Assembly: GCA_003559095.1 (NCBI GenBank) | Contig: PWMW01000043.1 | Coordinates: 1-64,000, forward strand | Reading direction: 5' to 3' | Source: Clostridiales bacterium | Lineage (GTDB): Bacteria > Bacillota > Limnochordia > Darwinibacteriales > B1SED10-159 | Length of the DNA: 64,000 nucleotides | Part shown: positions 1 through 9,848 of the stretch, piece by piece | Layout of the letters: each line of letters opens with the position of its first letter | Position numbering within the stretch: the stretch's first letter is position 1 | Notes under the pieces: generated by a model | Told to the model about the DNA's origin: nothing | What the model saw: only the letters and a program-made list of their open reading frames with translations | Databases searched by the model: none | Made by a program: the position numbers and the translations under genes

Positions 1-78
1 AAAAGGCACGGAATTCGGATGAAACAAACCTTTGAAGAAACCCATTAAAAGGGAGTTCCCACAAATTCCTTCATCCGT

Positions 79-214
79 GGAACTTACTTTTTCAAACCGG
101 AACTTACTTTTTCAAGTGACCTTCTATCTCCACTCCCTTCAATTGAAAACGTAACATCCACCCCATTCCGTCGTTAGGTGGAACTTCGTTTTGCAGGTGA
201 CCGTCTATCCGCAT
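79..214. repeat. Cluster of short direct repeats (GGAACTTACTTTTTCAA twice, plus a degenerate third copy followed by GTGACCxTCTATC); possible end of an IS element
   Basis: Copies at 79-95 and 99-115 are identical. 99-131 aligns to 179-211 (GGAACTTCGTTTTGCAGGTGACCGTCTATCC). Confidence 0.55.
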
Positions 215-423
215 GGATTCAAAATGCTGTTGCTCCGGGGCGTCGTACTGCAGTGCCACAGAACGCTACTTGGCATAAGTTTGGAACTTAATGAGGCCGA
301 ACTGCCGCCGGCGGCGGCCAAATCCTTGCGTGTGCAGGAAGGTTTTTTCTCCACGATGGAGAAATTCCATCGAAGGACCACGGAAGCGAGTCCCATGGGA
401 TTCGTTTCTTTAATGTTAGCGAG

Positions 424-1617
424 GTGACAGCGGTGGTTCGTGACCTTACGCTGGAGCAGCAGTTCGAGGCCGTTCTGGAGAAAACCATGGCAGCTCTGCA
501 GGATGGCCGCCAGCAGATGTTTGCTATCAGTGAAACCGCCAGTTCTGAATACCAGCGAATTCAGTTGGCCATCGAAGAGCTGCAGTTCGACGTGCAGCGG
601 TGTCACGAGGATGTGGATGAGCTGGAATCTTTGTTCCAGAATCGGCGGCAGCGACTGTTTGAAGTCAACCAGGGGCTGGATCGATTCAGTGATGAGCAGC
701 GTCAAGAAGCCTATGAAGCAGCGGATGCGGTGCGAGAACGTTTAGCCCAAGCCCGGGAACGGGAACAGCAGCTGCGAATGCGCCGGGATGAGCTGGAGGA
801 GAGCCTCGAGCGCATCAAGGAACTGGTGGAGCGAGCCGAAGCCCTCGTCGCCCAAGTGGGAGTAGCCGTGGACTTTCTCGTGGGCAACATGGCGGGGATC
901 AACCGCCAGATGGAGGATCTACGTTTGCAGCGGCTCATGGGCCGGAAAATTATCCAAGTCCAAGAGGAAGAACGCAAACGCGTCGCGCGCGAAATCCACG
1001 ATGGACCTGCCCAGGATCTGGCCAATGTGGTCTTGAAAGCGGACTTAGCTGAGAAAATGCTGCTTCGGGATGAAGGCCCGCAGGCCGTTGCCGAACTGCA
1101 GGAGTTAAAGGAACTGATCAAGGCCAGCCTCAGGGATGTTCGTCGCATTATGTTCAATCTGCGGCCCATGGCCTTGGACGACCTTGGACTGATACCAACT
1201 CTGAAGCGATATCTCAACGAGCAGTCTTGGATTCAGACGGACTTTCATGTAACGGGCCAGGCCCGCAGGCTGCCTTCCGATGTCGAGGTGGCGTTGTTCC
1301 GCATCATCCAGGAAGCGCTGAACAACACGCGCAAACATGCAGCGGCGCAGAATGTATCGGTCCGTCTTGCCTATGACTGGCAAGCGGTGACGGCCGTTGT
1401 GGAAGATGATGGTCGGGGATTGGATCAGCGGCGTCGAACTGATGATGCAGACCAGTACGGCCTTATGAACATGCGGGAGCGGGCAGAGTGTCTCGGGGGA
1501 ACACTGCATGTTACAAGTGAGGAGCATGGCGGCACAAAGATTGAGGTGTGTTTACCGCTAGATACAGAAGGGAGAACCGGTGATGGACAAGAGCATAAAA
1601 GTTCTGATCGCGGATGA
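424..1617 (+). CDS. degS: DegS-like sensor histidine kinase (HisKA_3/HATPase)
   Basis: N-terminal coiled coil; EEERKRVAREIHDGPAQDLANVVLKADL dimerisation box; DDGRGLD ATPase motif; directly precedes a NarL-type regulator. Confidence 0.9.
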   Translation: MTAVVRDLTLEQQFEAVLEKTMAALQDGRQQMFAISETASSEYQRIQLAIEELQFDVQRCHEDVDELESLFQNRRQRLFEVNQGLDRFSDEQRQEAYEAADAVRERLAQAREREQQLRMRRDELEESLERIKELVERAEALVAQVGVAVDFLVGNMAGINRQMEDLRLQRLMGRKIIQVQEEERKRVAREIHDGPAQDLANVVLKADLAEKMLLRDEGPQAVAELQELKELIKASLRDVRRIMFNLRPMALDDLGLIPTLKRYLNEQSWIQTDFHVTGQARRLPSDVEVALFRIIQEALNNTRKHAAAQNVSVRLAYDWQAVTAVVEDDGRGLDQRRRTDDADQYGLMNMRERAECLGGTLHVTSEEHGGTKIEVCLPLDTEGRTGDGQEHKSSDRG

Positions 1618-2257
1618 TCACAGCCTGCTGCGGCAGGGTTTGATGCGCCTGCTGGAACTGGAAACCACCCTCGAAGTGGTGGGGCAGGCTGCCGATGGTG
1701 AGCAGGCGCTGGAGCGCGTGGGAGCTCTGCAGCCCGATGTGGTTTTGATGGACATTAACATGCCGAAGATGAATGGAATTGAAGCCACTCGTCAGCTGCG
1801 GCGACGTTGGCCGCAGGTGCGCGTCCTAGCTTTGACCATCCACGATGACGAAGGCTATATTTCGGAAATGATCCGAGCGGGCGCCCGAGGTTTTGTGCTT
1901 AAGGATGCAGAACCCGACAATCTCTACCAAGCGATCCGGCGCGTCTTCGATGGTGAGACCTATTTTCCTTCAGAACTGATGGAGAAGGTGATGGAGCGCT
2001 ACCACCGCCTCAATACCGAATATGGACAGCAGCGGGTGGATCGCCCAGGGGAGGAACCCTTAACCCGCCGGGAACTAGAAGTACTGGAGTGCATTGTCAA
2101 AGGACTCAGCAACCGCGATATTGCCAACGCGCTGTTCATCAGTGAGAAGACCGTCAAGAATCACATTACCAGCTTGTTGCGCAAGCTTAATGTTACCGAT
2201 CGCACCCAAGCGGCTGTTTTCGCCGTCCAGCAGGGAATGGTAAAAGCCGGAAGCTGA
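1580..2257 (+). CDS. degU: DegU-like NarL-family response regulator
   Basis: IKVLIADDHSLLRQGL receiver; LTRRELEVLECIVKGLSNRDIANALFISEKTVKNHITSLLRKL LuxR-type HTH. Confidence 0.93.
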   Translation: MMDKSIKVLIADDHSLLRQGLMRLLELETTLEVVGQAADGEQALERVGALQPDVVLMDINMPKMNGIEATRQLRRRWPQVRVLALTIHDDEGYISEMIRAGARGFVLKDAEPDNLYQAIRRVFDGETYFPSELMEKVMERYHRLNTEYGQQRVDRPGEEPLTRRELEVLECIVKGLSNRDIANALFISEKTVKNHITSLLRKLNVTDRTQAAVFAVQQGMVKAGS

Positions 2258-2274
2258 TGCCGCTTCCGGCTTTT
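2242..2274. terminator. Rho-independent hairpin between convergent genes
   Basis: AAAAGCCGGAAGC-tgatgcc-GCTTCCGGCTTTT; the degU stop codon lies in the loop. Confidence 0.8.
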
Positions 2275-2284
2275 GTTTCTGGGC

Positions 2285-3001
2285 TTAGGTCGGCTTTGCC
2301 ACTGCGGGTTCGGCCTTTTTGTAGTGCTGGGTCTCCACGTGACCGAGAAGTTCCAAGTCATTGATGACCAAACGAAACCGTGTTCCCAAAACGGCCGCCG
2401 CTTGTTTGCACATTTCCATGCGCTTGAGGTAGATCTCAAAATAATCCATGATCTGACATATCCGCTGGTCAAAATCGATGTCCAGGGTAATGGTTCCCAG
2501 TTCTTGATCCACGAAAAGATCGGAGTCCTGAATGGCTAAATTGACGCGGTCATGGATATTGGCGGGACCCTCATGCTGGCGGTGAACTCGCGTCCTGTGA
2601 GCATCGCTCTTGTCGGCGAGGATCAAAGCTGCCGTCAGCGGGCTGATGGGCTCGCCGATCTCTTCTTCATGGTTGGCGATAGCTGTTGTAATGGTAGTAA
2701 CTTCCTCGATGTCCATCCCCATCTGCCGCAGTTCGTTGAACACGATATTGGCCCCCGTTACACCGTGGTGCTTGCGGTTATGCATATTGCCGATATCGTG
2801 GAGAAAGCCGGCAATGGCACCAAGCTCCACCATGCGTTCTGAGAAGCCCAGATCATGCAGGATCTGCTTGGTCTTGTGCGACACATACGTTACATGGCGC
2901 ATGCCGTGTTCCGTGTAACCGCGGGCACGCAGATATTCGTTAGCTTTGCCGACCATAATGTTGATGTTGTGGTTGCTGCGCACGTCCTGGAGTGTTATCA
3001 T
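2285..3001 (-). CDS. HD-domain phosphohydrolase
   Basis: GFLHDIGNMHNRKHH HD motif; further conserved His/Asp residues (ANHEEEIGEP, ADKSDAHR). Confidence 0.8.
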   Translation of the reverse strand: MITLQDVRSNHNINIMVGKANEYLRARGYTEHGMRHVTYVSHKTKQILHDLGFSERMVELGAIAGFLHDIGNMHNRKHHGVTGANIVFNELRQMGMDIEEVTTITTAIANHEEEIGEPISPLTAALILADKSDAHRTRVHRQHEGPANIHDRVNLAIQDSDLFVDQELGTITLDIDFDQRICQIMDYFEIYLKRMEMCKQAAAVLGTRFRLVINDLELLGHVETQHYKKAEPAVAKPT

Positions 3002-3049
3002 ACACGATCTCTCCTCGCGATGGTATCCAAGCTTCCGTGATGTCCATTA

Positions 3050-3078
3050 AGTATACCGAAAAACGACTCTTCTGTCTA
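3050..3078 (-). promoter_or_regulatory. Sigma-A-like promoter for the HD hydrolase (TAGACA-N17-TATACT)
   Basis: Minus strand: TAGACA gaagagtcgtttttcgg TATACT, just upstream of the minus-strand gene. Confidence 0.55.
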
Positions 3079-3153
3079 TCTTGTGATAACAGCCACCAAC
3101 CCGCAAAAGAAAACGGAATAGTGCGAATACTATGGCAAAAAGGAGCTGTGAAT

Positions 3154-4812
3154 TTGTTAGGATTTCACGTTCTGGAAGCCATGGACGATCAAGAGCCCCG
3201 CCTGGGGCTGGCTCGGTTGTCATCATGGTCCAGCTATCCCAATGACCATCGCACTTGGCGTATTGTGACGCCACCACTGCCCATGGACGAAGCCATGGTT
3301 CAACTACGGGCTATGCAAAGAGTACCAAGGAAAGTGTCCCGATGGCTCAATAGCCTGCGGTGGATCACTGCCAGAAAGGATCAGATAGGCGTTCTCCCAG
3401 TTCGAGAAGGTTCTGCTGAGGCACTGCTGCCCTTGGTTCAGCATGTGCAGACGTTTTTGGCCGGGCGCAGTGTCAGCGACCAGCAGGTGGTTCAAATTCT
3501 GCGGCAGCAGGGCGTATGGCCTGCTGCCGCAGATGCTGTTTTGGACTATGGGTCCATGCACGGATACTGGGCTGTTTCTGAAGGGGTGCGCTGCCTGGCA
3601 CCGCAGACTTGGCTCTGCCAGCGCTGTGGCAGCGGATACATTCGTCCAGTACCCTGCCCCCGCTGCGGTCGTTCGCACTGCCCAATGTGTTTGGAGTGCC
3701 AACAGCTGGGAATGATCCGCGGTTGTACGAGGTTGCTGCAGCGCCCGCATCCACTGGGGCCACCGTTGGATGCCGTGGTGAACTTGGAGTTTCCTCTAAC
3801 AGAAGCACAGGCCCGGGCATCCCAGTTCTTGGTTAATTTCTTGGATACGCCGGATGCAAAGGCTATGGTGTGGGCCGCCTGCGGGGCGGGGAAGACCGAA
3901 ACAGTGTTTGCTGCCATGGCGGAGGTGCTGCGTCGCGGCGGCAGTGTACTATTCGCCATTCCCCGGCGTGATGTGGTCATAGAACTTCAGGACCGATTGG
4001 CAAAGGCGTTTCCCACCGTTGAGCAGTTGGTCTTATACGGTGGTCAGCCGTGGCAGGCAACAGCGCCCCTAACAGCAGCCACCACCCATCAAGTTCTGCG
4101 GTTTTATCGTCGGTTCGACTTGGTTGTCTTGGATGAAGTGGATGCCTTTCCCTATCATGGCAGCCAGATGCTGCGTCACGGCATGGAGCGGGCCCGCAAA
4201 GACGGTGGCAAATGGATCGAGATGACAGCTACCCCCGTCGTGTGGCCGGTCAAATGTCCCAGTATCACAATCCCCGCCAGATACCATGGCCATCCACTTC
4301 CGCTGCCCAAGCACTTACCCTGGAAGGTAGGGGCATCCGTGGACGCAGGGTTTCATCTTCCCGCCGAATTGGCGGCCTGTCTCCAGGGCGAACAGCCGTG
4401 GCTAGTATTTGTGCCCACCAGACAACTGTGTCAGCCTGTGGCAGCGTGGCTACAGCAGAATGTGGGCGTGACGACAGGGTACTGTCATTCCCGCAGTGAC
4501 CAGCGGCAGCAGGTGCTGCAGCAGCTCCGCCAAGGTCAACTGCGCTGTTTGGTCACAACCACGGTTTTGGAACGTGGTGTTACCATAGCCAATGTCCAGG
4601 TGGGCGTTCTCTGGGCAGATCATCCCGTATTCTCCAGCCGCTCGTTAACACAAATGGCCGGCCGCGTGGGACGCAAAACGCACGCTGCCAGCGGTTGGGT
4701 ATTCTTCGCTGCCAGAACCATAAGTCAAGCGATGCGAAGCTCCTTGCAGGATATTGAATACTTGAATCGACAGGCAGCTCGGGCGGGACTACTGCATGGA
4801 GGTATCCTATGA
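3154..4812 (+). CDS. comFA: ComFA-like competence DEAD-box helicase with zinc-finger cysteines; TTG start after AAGGAG (GTG 3148 is the alternative)
   Basis: CQRCGSG..CPRCGRSHCPMCLEC; AACGAGKTE Walker A; VVLDEVDAFPYHGS; TQMAGRVGRK helicase motif VI; followed by comFC. Confidence 0.9.
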   Translation: MLGFHVLEAMDDQEPRLGLARLSSWSSYPNDHRTWRIVTPPLPMDEAMVQLRAMQRVPRKVSRWLNSLRWITARKDQIGVLPVREGSAEALLPLVQHVQTFLAGRSVSDQQVVQILRQQGVWPAAADAVLDYGSMHGYWAVSEGVRCLAPQTWLCQRCGSGYIRPVPCPRCGRSHCPMCLECQQLGMIRGCTRLLQRPHPLGPPLDAVVNLEFPLTEAQARASQFLVNFLDTPDAKAMVWAACGAGKTETVFAAMAEVLRRGGSVLFAIPRRDVVIELQDRLAKAFPTVEQLVLYGGQPWQATAPLTAATTHQVLRFYRRFDLVVLDEVDAFPYHGSQMLRHGMERARKDGGKWIEMTATPVVWPVKCPSITIPARYHGHPLPLPKHLPWKVGASVDAGFHLPAELAACLQGEQPWLVFVPTRQLCQPVAAWLQQNVGVTTGYCHSRSDQRQQVLQQLRQGQLRCLVTTTVLERGVTIANVQVGVLWADHPVFSSRSLTQMAGRVGRKTHAASGWVFFAARTISQAMRSSLQDIEYLNRQAARAGLLHGGIL

Positions 4813-5474
4813 TGAAGTTTTCCCATTGGCTCCAAGCGCTAGAAGCCTTCTGGCTGGGTGAACCTCAGGTATGTCCGGTGTGCCAGCAGCGTTCCAGAGT
4901 AGAAGGTCTGCCAGGCTGCGAATCCTGTGTTGCTGGCATACCCCTGGGATGGCACGCCATTGCGGATACTCCGTATCCTTGTTTTTGCCTCAGCCCGTAC
5001 TCTGGGCGAATGAAAGAGTTGATCGCCGATATCAAGTACCACGGCGCTGTGGAGACAGCTTTCTTCTGCGGCGCCCTGCTGGGCATTGCCGCCAAACAGG
5101 CGCCTGCCTTGGTAGGTACCAAAGCTCTCATCCCCCTGCCCCTTCACCCGGAACGGGAATCGGCGCGGGGATTCAACCAAAGCCGCTTACTTGCCGATGG
5201 TATACACGAGTGGTGGCGGCCGGCCGTATGGGATGTCATGGTCCGGCTGAAAAAGACGGAGTCCCAGTCAGAACTGAGCCTGCGGCAGCGCCGCAGTAAT
5301 GTGCGGGGAGCCTTTGCTCTAAGGCAGGGAAATGTGGTTCGTGGGAGAAGGATAGTATTGATCGACGATATTCTCACCACAGGAGCGACATTTGCCGAGG
5401 CTGCAGGGGTGATTGCTGCCCATGGCGGTTATCCGCAGGGCTTGTTCTTGGCCAGTGGCCGTGTTCACCGCTGA
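4809..5474 (+). CDS. comFC: ComFC-like amidophosphoribosyltransferase family protein
   Basis: CPVCQQRSRVEGLPGCESC; VLIDDILTTGATFAEAA PRPP-binding motif; overlaps the comFA stop. Confidence 0.9.
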   Translation: MMKFSHWLQALEAFWLGEPQVCPVCQQRSRVEGLPGCESCVAGIPLGWHAIADTPYPCFCLSPYSGRMKELIADIKYHGAVETAFFCGALLGIAAKQAPALVGTKALIPLPLHPERESARGFNQSRLLADGIHEWWRPAVWDVMVRLKKTESQSELSLRQRRSNVRGAFALRQGNVVRGRRIVLIDDILTTGATFAEAAGVIAAHGGYPQGLFLASGRVHR

Positions 5475-5496
5475 ATCTTCCCGAGGAGAGGGTCGT

Positions 5497-5889
5497 ATGC
5501 TGCGGAACTGTAAGGAATGTGGAAAGGTGTTTTCTCACCCCAGTCAGACGCTGTGCGCTCACTGTTCGAAAGTGCGCAGCGAAGAGTTTATTAAAGTCAA
5601 GGATTACCTGCAGAGTTATCCCAATGCGCCGTTGGGTGAAGTGGCTTCTGCCACAGAAGTGAGCATCGAATCCATTGAAGAGTTTATCCGCCAAGGTCGT
5701 CTGACGGTGATTCCCAAGGGAGCGAACGTGACCTGCGCTGTGTGTGGCAAGGCCGTACCATATGGGCGAGTATGCGCAGCCTGTCGCGGCGATCTCAAGG
5801 GCAAGGAGCCCATTGAGCAGGTGCGTAACGATAAAGAGTCTGCCAAATCGCGCCTGCATACCATGGACACCCTGCGCCGACGTTACTGA
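5497..5889 (+). CDS. yvyF: YvyF-type flagellar operon zinc-ribbon protein
   Basis: MLRNCKECGKVFSHPSQTLCAHCSK; located between comFC and flgM. Confidence 0.8.
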   Translation: MLRNCKECGKVFSHPSQTLCAHCSKVRSEEFIKVKDYLQSYPNAPLGEVASATEVSIESIEEFIRQGRLTVIPKGANVTCAVCGKAVPYGRVCAACRGDLKGKEPIEQVRNDKESAKSRLHTMDTLRRRY

Positions 5890-5934
5890 GTGCTCCAGCA
5901 AAACGTGGGCCCGACAAGTTTTTATGGTGAAAAC

Positions 5935-5962
5935 TAAAGATCCAGGCGAGAATGGACGATAG
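5935..5962 (+). promoter_or_regulatory. Candidate sigma-28 (SigD) promoter upstream of flgM: TAAA-N16-GACGATAG
   Basis: Close to the TAAA-N15-GCCGATAT consensus, 24 nt upstream of the flgM start. Confidence 0.5.
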
Positions 5963-5985
5963 AAGAATAGAAGGAGGCGTCTTGG

Positions 5986-6261
5986 ATGAAAATTAACAAC
6001 CATCCGATTTCGCGAGCCGCCCGGATTTACCAACAACAACGGTTGCAGGAGAAGACCGAAGTCGAAGCTGCGGCCAAAGTGGGGAAGGATAAGGTGACCT
6101 TATCCACGGCCGGTCGCGAAATGCAGTCACTGATGCAGAAAGTGCAGAATACGCCGGATATCCGCCCGGAAGTGGAGGCACTCAAAGAGGCCGTGAAGTC
6201 TGGAACGTACGACGTGTCGGGCGAAAAGATTGCCGCTTCGATTCTGAAAAAACTGGAGTAG
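5986..6261 (+). CDS. flgM: Anti-sigma-28 factor FlgM
   Basis: Size, position, and C-terminal VEALKEAVKSGTYDVSGEKIAASIL. Confidence 0.88.
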   Translation: MKINNHPISRAARIYQQQRLQEKTEVEAAAKVGKDKVTLSTAGREMQSLMQKVQNTPDIRPEVEALKEAVKSGTYDVSGEKIAASILKKLE

Positions 6262-6268
6262 ATAGTCT

Positions 6269-6721
6269 ATGGAGGCCCATGAGGCATTATTGGAAACGTT
6301 GGAAAGGGAACTGCGGTGTGTTGACCGCTTATTAGGGTTGGGTCGGCAAAAGCAGGAGCGGCTGGATGATCATGAACAACTAGCTTTGATCACAGCCCAA
6401 GAAGATGCGATCCTTCAGCGTCTCCAGCAGGCGGAAACCCAGCGACAGACGCTCTTTGATGTCATCGCTCCCGGCAGGACACTGCGGGCATGGCTGGCCG
6501 ACGAGGGCGAACTGCAGATGAAATTCGCTCCTGTCGTGGAGCGGCTGGCCAGTGCGTTCGTGGAACTGCGGGCCGTCAATGACACGAACACACAACTGAT
6601 CGCCGAATCACTGGCATATGTCCGTTTTTCGCTGAACCTGTTAAACCACAGCGGACCCACGGTGTACGGGCGCAGTGGACACAAAGATGTGAGTCATTCT
6701 CTTTTTAATCGGAAGGTGTAG
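6269..6721 (+). CDS. flgN: FlgN-like flagellar export chaperone
   Basis: Helical ~150 aa protein between flgM and flgK. Confidence 0.8.
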   Translation: MEAHEALLETLERELRCVDRLLGLGRQKQERLDDHEQLALITAQEDAILQRLQQAETQRQTLFDVIAPGRTLRAWLADEGELQMKFAPVVERLASAFVELRAVNDTNTQLIAESLAYVRFSLNLLNHSGPTVYGRSGHKDVSHSLFNRKV

Positions 6722-6724
6722 TCT

Positions 6725-8197
6725 ATGCGAACCACGTTTTCTGGGATTGAAATCGCTCGGCGCGCTGTCACTGCCCAGCAGCGTTCCTTGGATACGGTAG
6801 GTCACAACGTGGCCAATGTGAATACACCTGGCTATTCACGGCAGCGGGCTATCCACACAGCCGCTAACCCCTTCCCGATGCCGTCATTAGCTCATACTCC
6901 CAGCAGTGGTCAGATGGGCGTGGGAGTGAAAGTGGCAGAGGTTGTCCAAATGCGAGATGCCTTTGCGGAGACGCGCCTGCGGCAGGAACTGCATAACTTG
7001 GGATATTGGGAGCGCCTCGAGGGCGGTCTCTCCCAAGTGGAACGGATTTTCAACGAGCCATCGGAGAACGGCATTGACAATGCTTTGGACATGTACTGGA
7101 ACTCCCTGCAGGACTTGAGCCAGAACCCAGAAGACGAGGCCGTGCGCAATGTGGTGGTGCAGCGGGCAGAGGTCCTCACCGAAACCATTCGCTATACCTA
7201 TCGTCGGCTGCATGACCTGCGCAGTGACACGAACCATGATGTGGCCATCAAGGTGGATGCCATCAACGCAGCTGCATCCCAGATCGCGGCGCTCAACGGC
7301 CAGATCGCTAGGATTGCGGCCACGGGCAATAACCCCAACGATCTCCTGGACAAGCGAACACTGTTGCTCGAAGAGCTTTCCTCGCTTGTGGACATTGGCA
7401 TCGTAACTGATGCAAGGCAGATGGTAGATGTTACCATCGGTGGTGTAAGTCTTGTGAACGGGTCGGACACTCGCCGGCTGGTGGCCGAACCAACCGTCGT
7501 CAGCGGCGATGGCGTCAATGGCTCCTATACCCGCAACGAAATCCTTTGGGCATCAGCGTCCGGAACGTGGAAAGCTGAGATCCAAGGTGGCGAAATCGGT
7601 GGTATGCTGGAATTTCGCGACCAACGACTGGAAGGATATATGTCCCAGTTGAACCAGTGGGCAGCGTCACTGCTGGAGTCGGTGAATGAACGCCATGCTG
7701 AGGGGTATCCCCATCCAGACGCACCGGAAGGCGACCTGCCGTTTTTCGTGACGCACCCCGCTGCTGGCGCTTCCGCGGATCATGAAACAGCCCGCAACAT
7801 TCGACTCAACCCGGATCTAGCCGCCAATGTCTGGCGTATGCAGGCGTCTGATGTGCCTGGTGTGGTGGGCAATGGCGGCAACGCACTGCACATGGCCCAA
7901 CTAAGATACGAGCGTTTTGCCGATGGGTCCGAATCCACCTTGGCCGAAAGTTTTAATGCCTTGATATCTGGCCTGGGCGTGCGCACCCAGGAAGCCAAGC
8001 AAATGGTGGAGACGGAAGAGGTCTTGGTGAATCACCTGCAAAACTTGAAAGAGGCCACGTCCGGGGTGAACTTGGACGAAGAAATGGCTGATATGATACG
8101 ATTTCAGCACTCGTACAATGCCGCGGCCCGCCTGATGACAGCCATGGACGAGGCCTTGGATGTTATTATTAATCGCTTGGGATTGGTCGGCCGTTGA
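6725..8197 (+). CDS. flgK: Flagellar hook-associated protein FlgK
   Basis: TVGHNVANVNTPGYSRQRA N-terminal motif; VNLDEEMADMIRFQHSYNAAARLMTAMDEALDVII C-terminus. Confidence 0.95.
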   Translation: MRTTFSGIEIARRAVTAQQRSLDTVGHNVANVNTPGYSRQRAIHTAANPFPMPSLAHTPSSGQMGVGVKVAEVVQMRDAFAETRLRQELHNLGYWERLEGGLSQVERIFNEPSENGIDNALDMYWNSLQDLSQNPEDEAVRNVVVQRAEVLTETIRYTYRRLHDLRSDTNHDVAIKVDAINAAASQIAALNGQIARIAATGNNPNDLLDKRTLLLEELSSLVDIGIVTDARQMVDVTIGGVSLVNGSDTRRLVAEPTVVSGDGVNGSYTRNEILWASASGTWKAEIQGGEIGGMLEFRDQRLEGYMSQLNQWAASLLESVNERHAEGYPHPDAPEGDLPFFVTHPAAGASADHETARNIRLNPDLAANVWRMQASDVPGVVGNGGNALHMAQLRYERFADGSESTLAESFNALISGLGVRTQEAKQMVETEEVLVNHLQNLKEATSGVNLDEEMADMIRFQHSYNAAARLMTAMDEALDVIINRLGLVGR

Positions 8198-8227
8198 TGA
8201 ACCAAGCAATGCAGATCGTGCCACGCA

Positions 8228-9286
8228 ATGATCCTGGGGAAAGGAGTGCGGCCCGTGCGTATCACCAATAAGGTTATGAATAACAACATGCTCCGCAATC
8301 TTAATGATAATCTCCGCCGCCTCGACCGAACTAACCAACAGCTGGCTACCGGGCGCCGCGTGCAGTTTCCTTCCGACGATCCGGTGGGAGCCGGAGCCAT
8401 TATGCGTCTGCGGTCTTCTTTGTTCGAGAATGAACAGTACCTGCGCAATGTCGACCAAGGTATTTCCTGGCTGGATGCTACGGATTCTGTACTCAAGGAT
8501 GCAACATCCCTGCTGCATCGGGCACGGGAGTTAGCTGTATACGGCTCATCAGGAACGTTAGACAGCTCGGCCCAGAGTGCTCTAGCAGACGAGATGAACC
8601 AGCTGTTCGACAATCTTGTGCAGTTAGGCAACGCCAGTCACGGGGGCAGGCAGCTGTTCGCCGGTCAAGAGACCCGCACCATACCATTTTCCCTCCGTGA
8701 CACGGATTCTATTGTGGAGCAATTGCAAACGGAACGACCGGATCAGGATTGGCAAGCGCTGGCTGAAGACCCAGAAGCATGGGCCGCAGCCCTGGGCCAG
8801 CTGGCTTTGGAGGATGAGCCGTTGTTCTTTTTCGGTTTTGGGGATTCTTTTGTCCAGTACAACGGCGGCTATGGCGATAGTGCTGCGCTGGTGCGGGAAA
8901 TTGGCGTCGGTGCCAATGTTCAACTAAACCTCTTGGGCAGCGAGACCTTTGGATCTTTGTTCTCAGTATTGGCTGAAGCATCCCACCACTTGGCTGCAGG
9001 CAACACCGCTGAGCTGGGAACGCAGACACTGGAGAAATTTGACAGCGCGTTGGAAACATTACTGGGGAATTACTCGGAAGTCGGGGCCAAGACCAATCGT
9101 CTGGAGTTAGCGCAGGCTCGCCTCAATGACCTCAAGGTGAACTTGACAGCGTTGTTCAGCGAGTCCCACGACGTAGATGTCGCCGAGAGCATTATGCACC
9201 TCAAAGCTGAAGAGAACACATATCGGACGGCGCTATCTGTCGGGGCCCGGATCATGCAGCCCTCTTTAGTGGATTTCCTGCGCTGA
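8228..9286 (+). CDS. flgL: Flagellar hook-associated protein FlgL (start probably GTG ~8255)
   Basis: MRITNKVMNNNMLRNLNDNLRRLDRTNQQLATGRRVQFPSDDPVGA. Confidence 0.93.
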   Translation: MILGKGVRPVRITNKVMNNNMLRNLNDNLRRLDRTNQQLATGRRVQFPSDDPVGAGAIMRLRSSLFENEQYLRNVDQGISWLDATDSVLKDATSLLHRARELAVYGSSGTLDSSAQSALADEMNQLFDNLVQLGNASHGGRQLFAGQETRTIPFSLRDTDSIVEQLQTERPDQDWQALAEDPEAWAAALGQLALEDEPLFFFGFGDSFVQYNGGYGDSAALVREIGVGANVQLNLLGSETFGSLFSVLAEASHHLAAGNTAELGTQTLEKFDSALETLLGNYSEVGAKTNRLELAQARLNDLKVNLTALFSESHDVDVAESIMHLKAEENTYRTALSVGARIMQPSLVDFLR

Positions 9287-9334
9287 ACGGCTTAACAGAG
9301 ACTGAGCGAACGTGCCACCAAAGGATGGACGCCC

Positions 9335-9844
9335 ATGATGCGAATCCAGCTTGATATCCAGTATCCGTCCCTGGACATCCGTACGGCCCAACCCTATGTG
9401 ACCTTGAAGAGGCAGGATGGCACGATCACCATATCCAGCCGGGGCCCCGAACTCAGCATTGACAATAAGGCTTCCTGGGAGGATCTTGGTTACGGCGATT
9501 ACCGGTATATCATGAAACAGGGCGCCGAGCGGGGGCGAGCTGCAGTCTTGGATGCCATCGCTCAATGGTCAGCGGACGGGGATCGTTACGCCCGTCAGAT
9601 GGATGCGGCCACGTATGCCCAGATGGCTGCGGAGCGCAATGCCGAGGGTGAAGTGGAGTTGAATGTACGCTGTGCTCCCCGCCCACGTCCGCAGATTGCG
9701 GTGGACTATGACTTGACCATTCGCGGGTATCCCGGTAGCGTGGAAGTGACTGCCCATATGGCAGCCCCATCCAGCCAACTGCAGCCTGGGAGTGTGACGA
9801 TAACCGCGCTCAGACGGGGAGAACATTTTGACCGGAAGGGGTAA
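9335..9844 (+). CDS. DUF6470 (YviE-like) family protein
   Basis: Between flgL and fliW; MRIQLDIQYPSLDIRTAQPYVTLKRQDGTITI. Confidence 0.75.
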   Translation: MMRIQLDIQYPSLDIRTAQPYVTLKRQDGTITISSRGPELSIDNKASWEDLGYGDYRYIMKQGAERGRAAVLDAIAQWSADGDRYARQMDAATYAQMAAERNAEGEVELNVRCAPRPRPQIAVDYDLTIRGYPGSVEVTAHMAAPSSQLQPGSVTITALRRGEHFDRKG

Positions 9845-9848
9845 TAAC

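Noticed and set aside
205-705. 166-aa minus-strand ORF at the window start
   Set aside because: Overlaps degS antisense; no domain or SD support.
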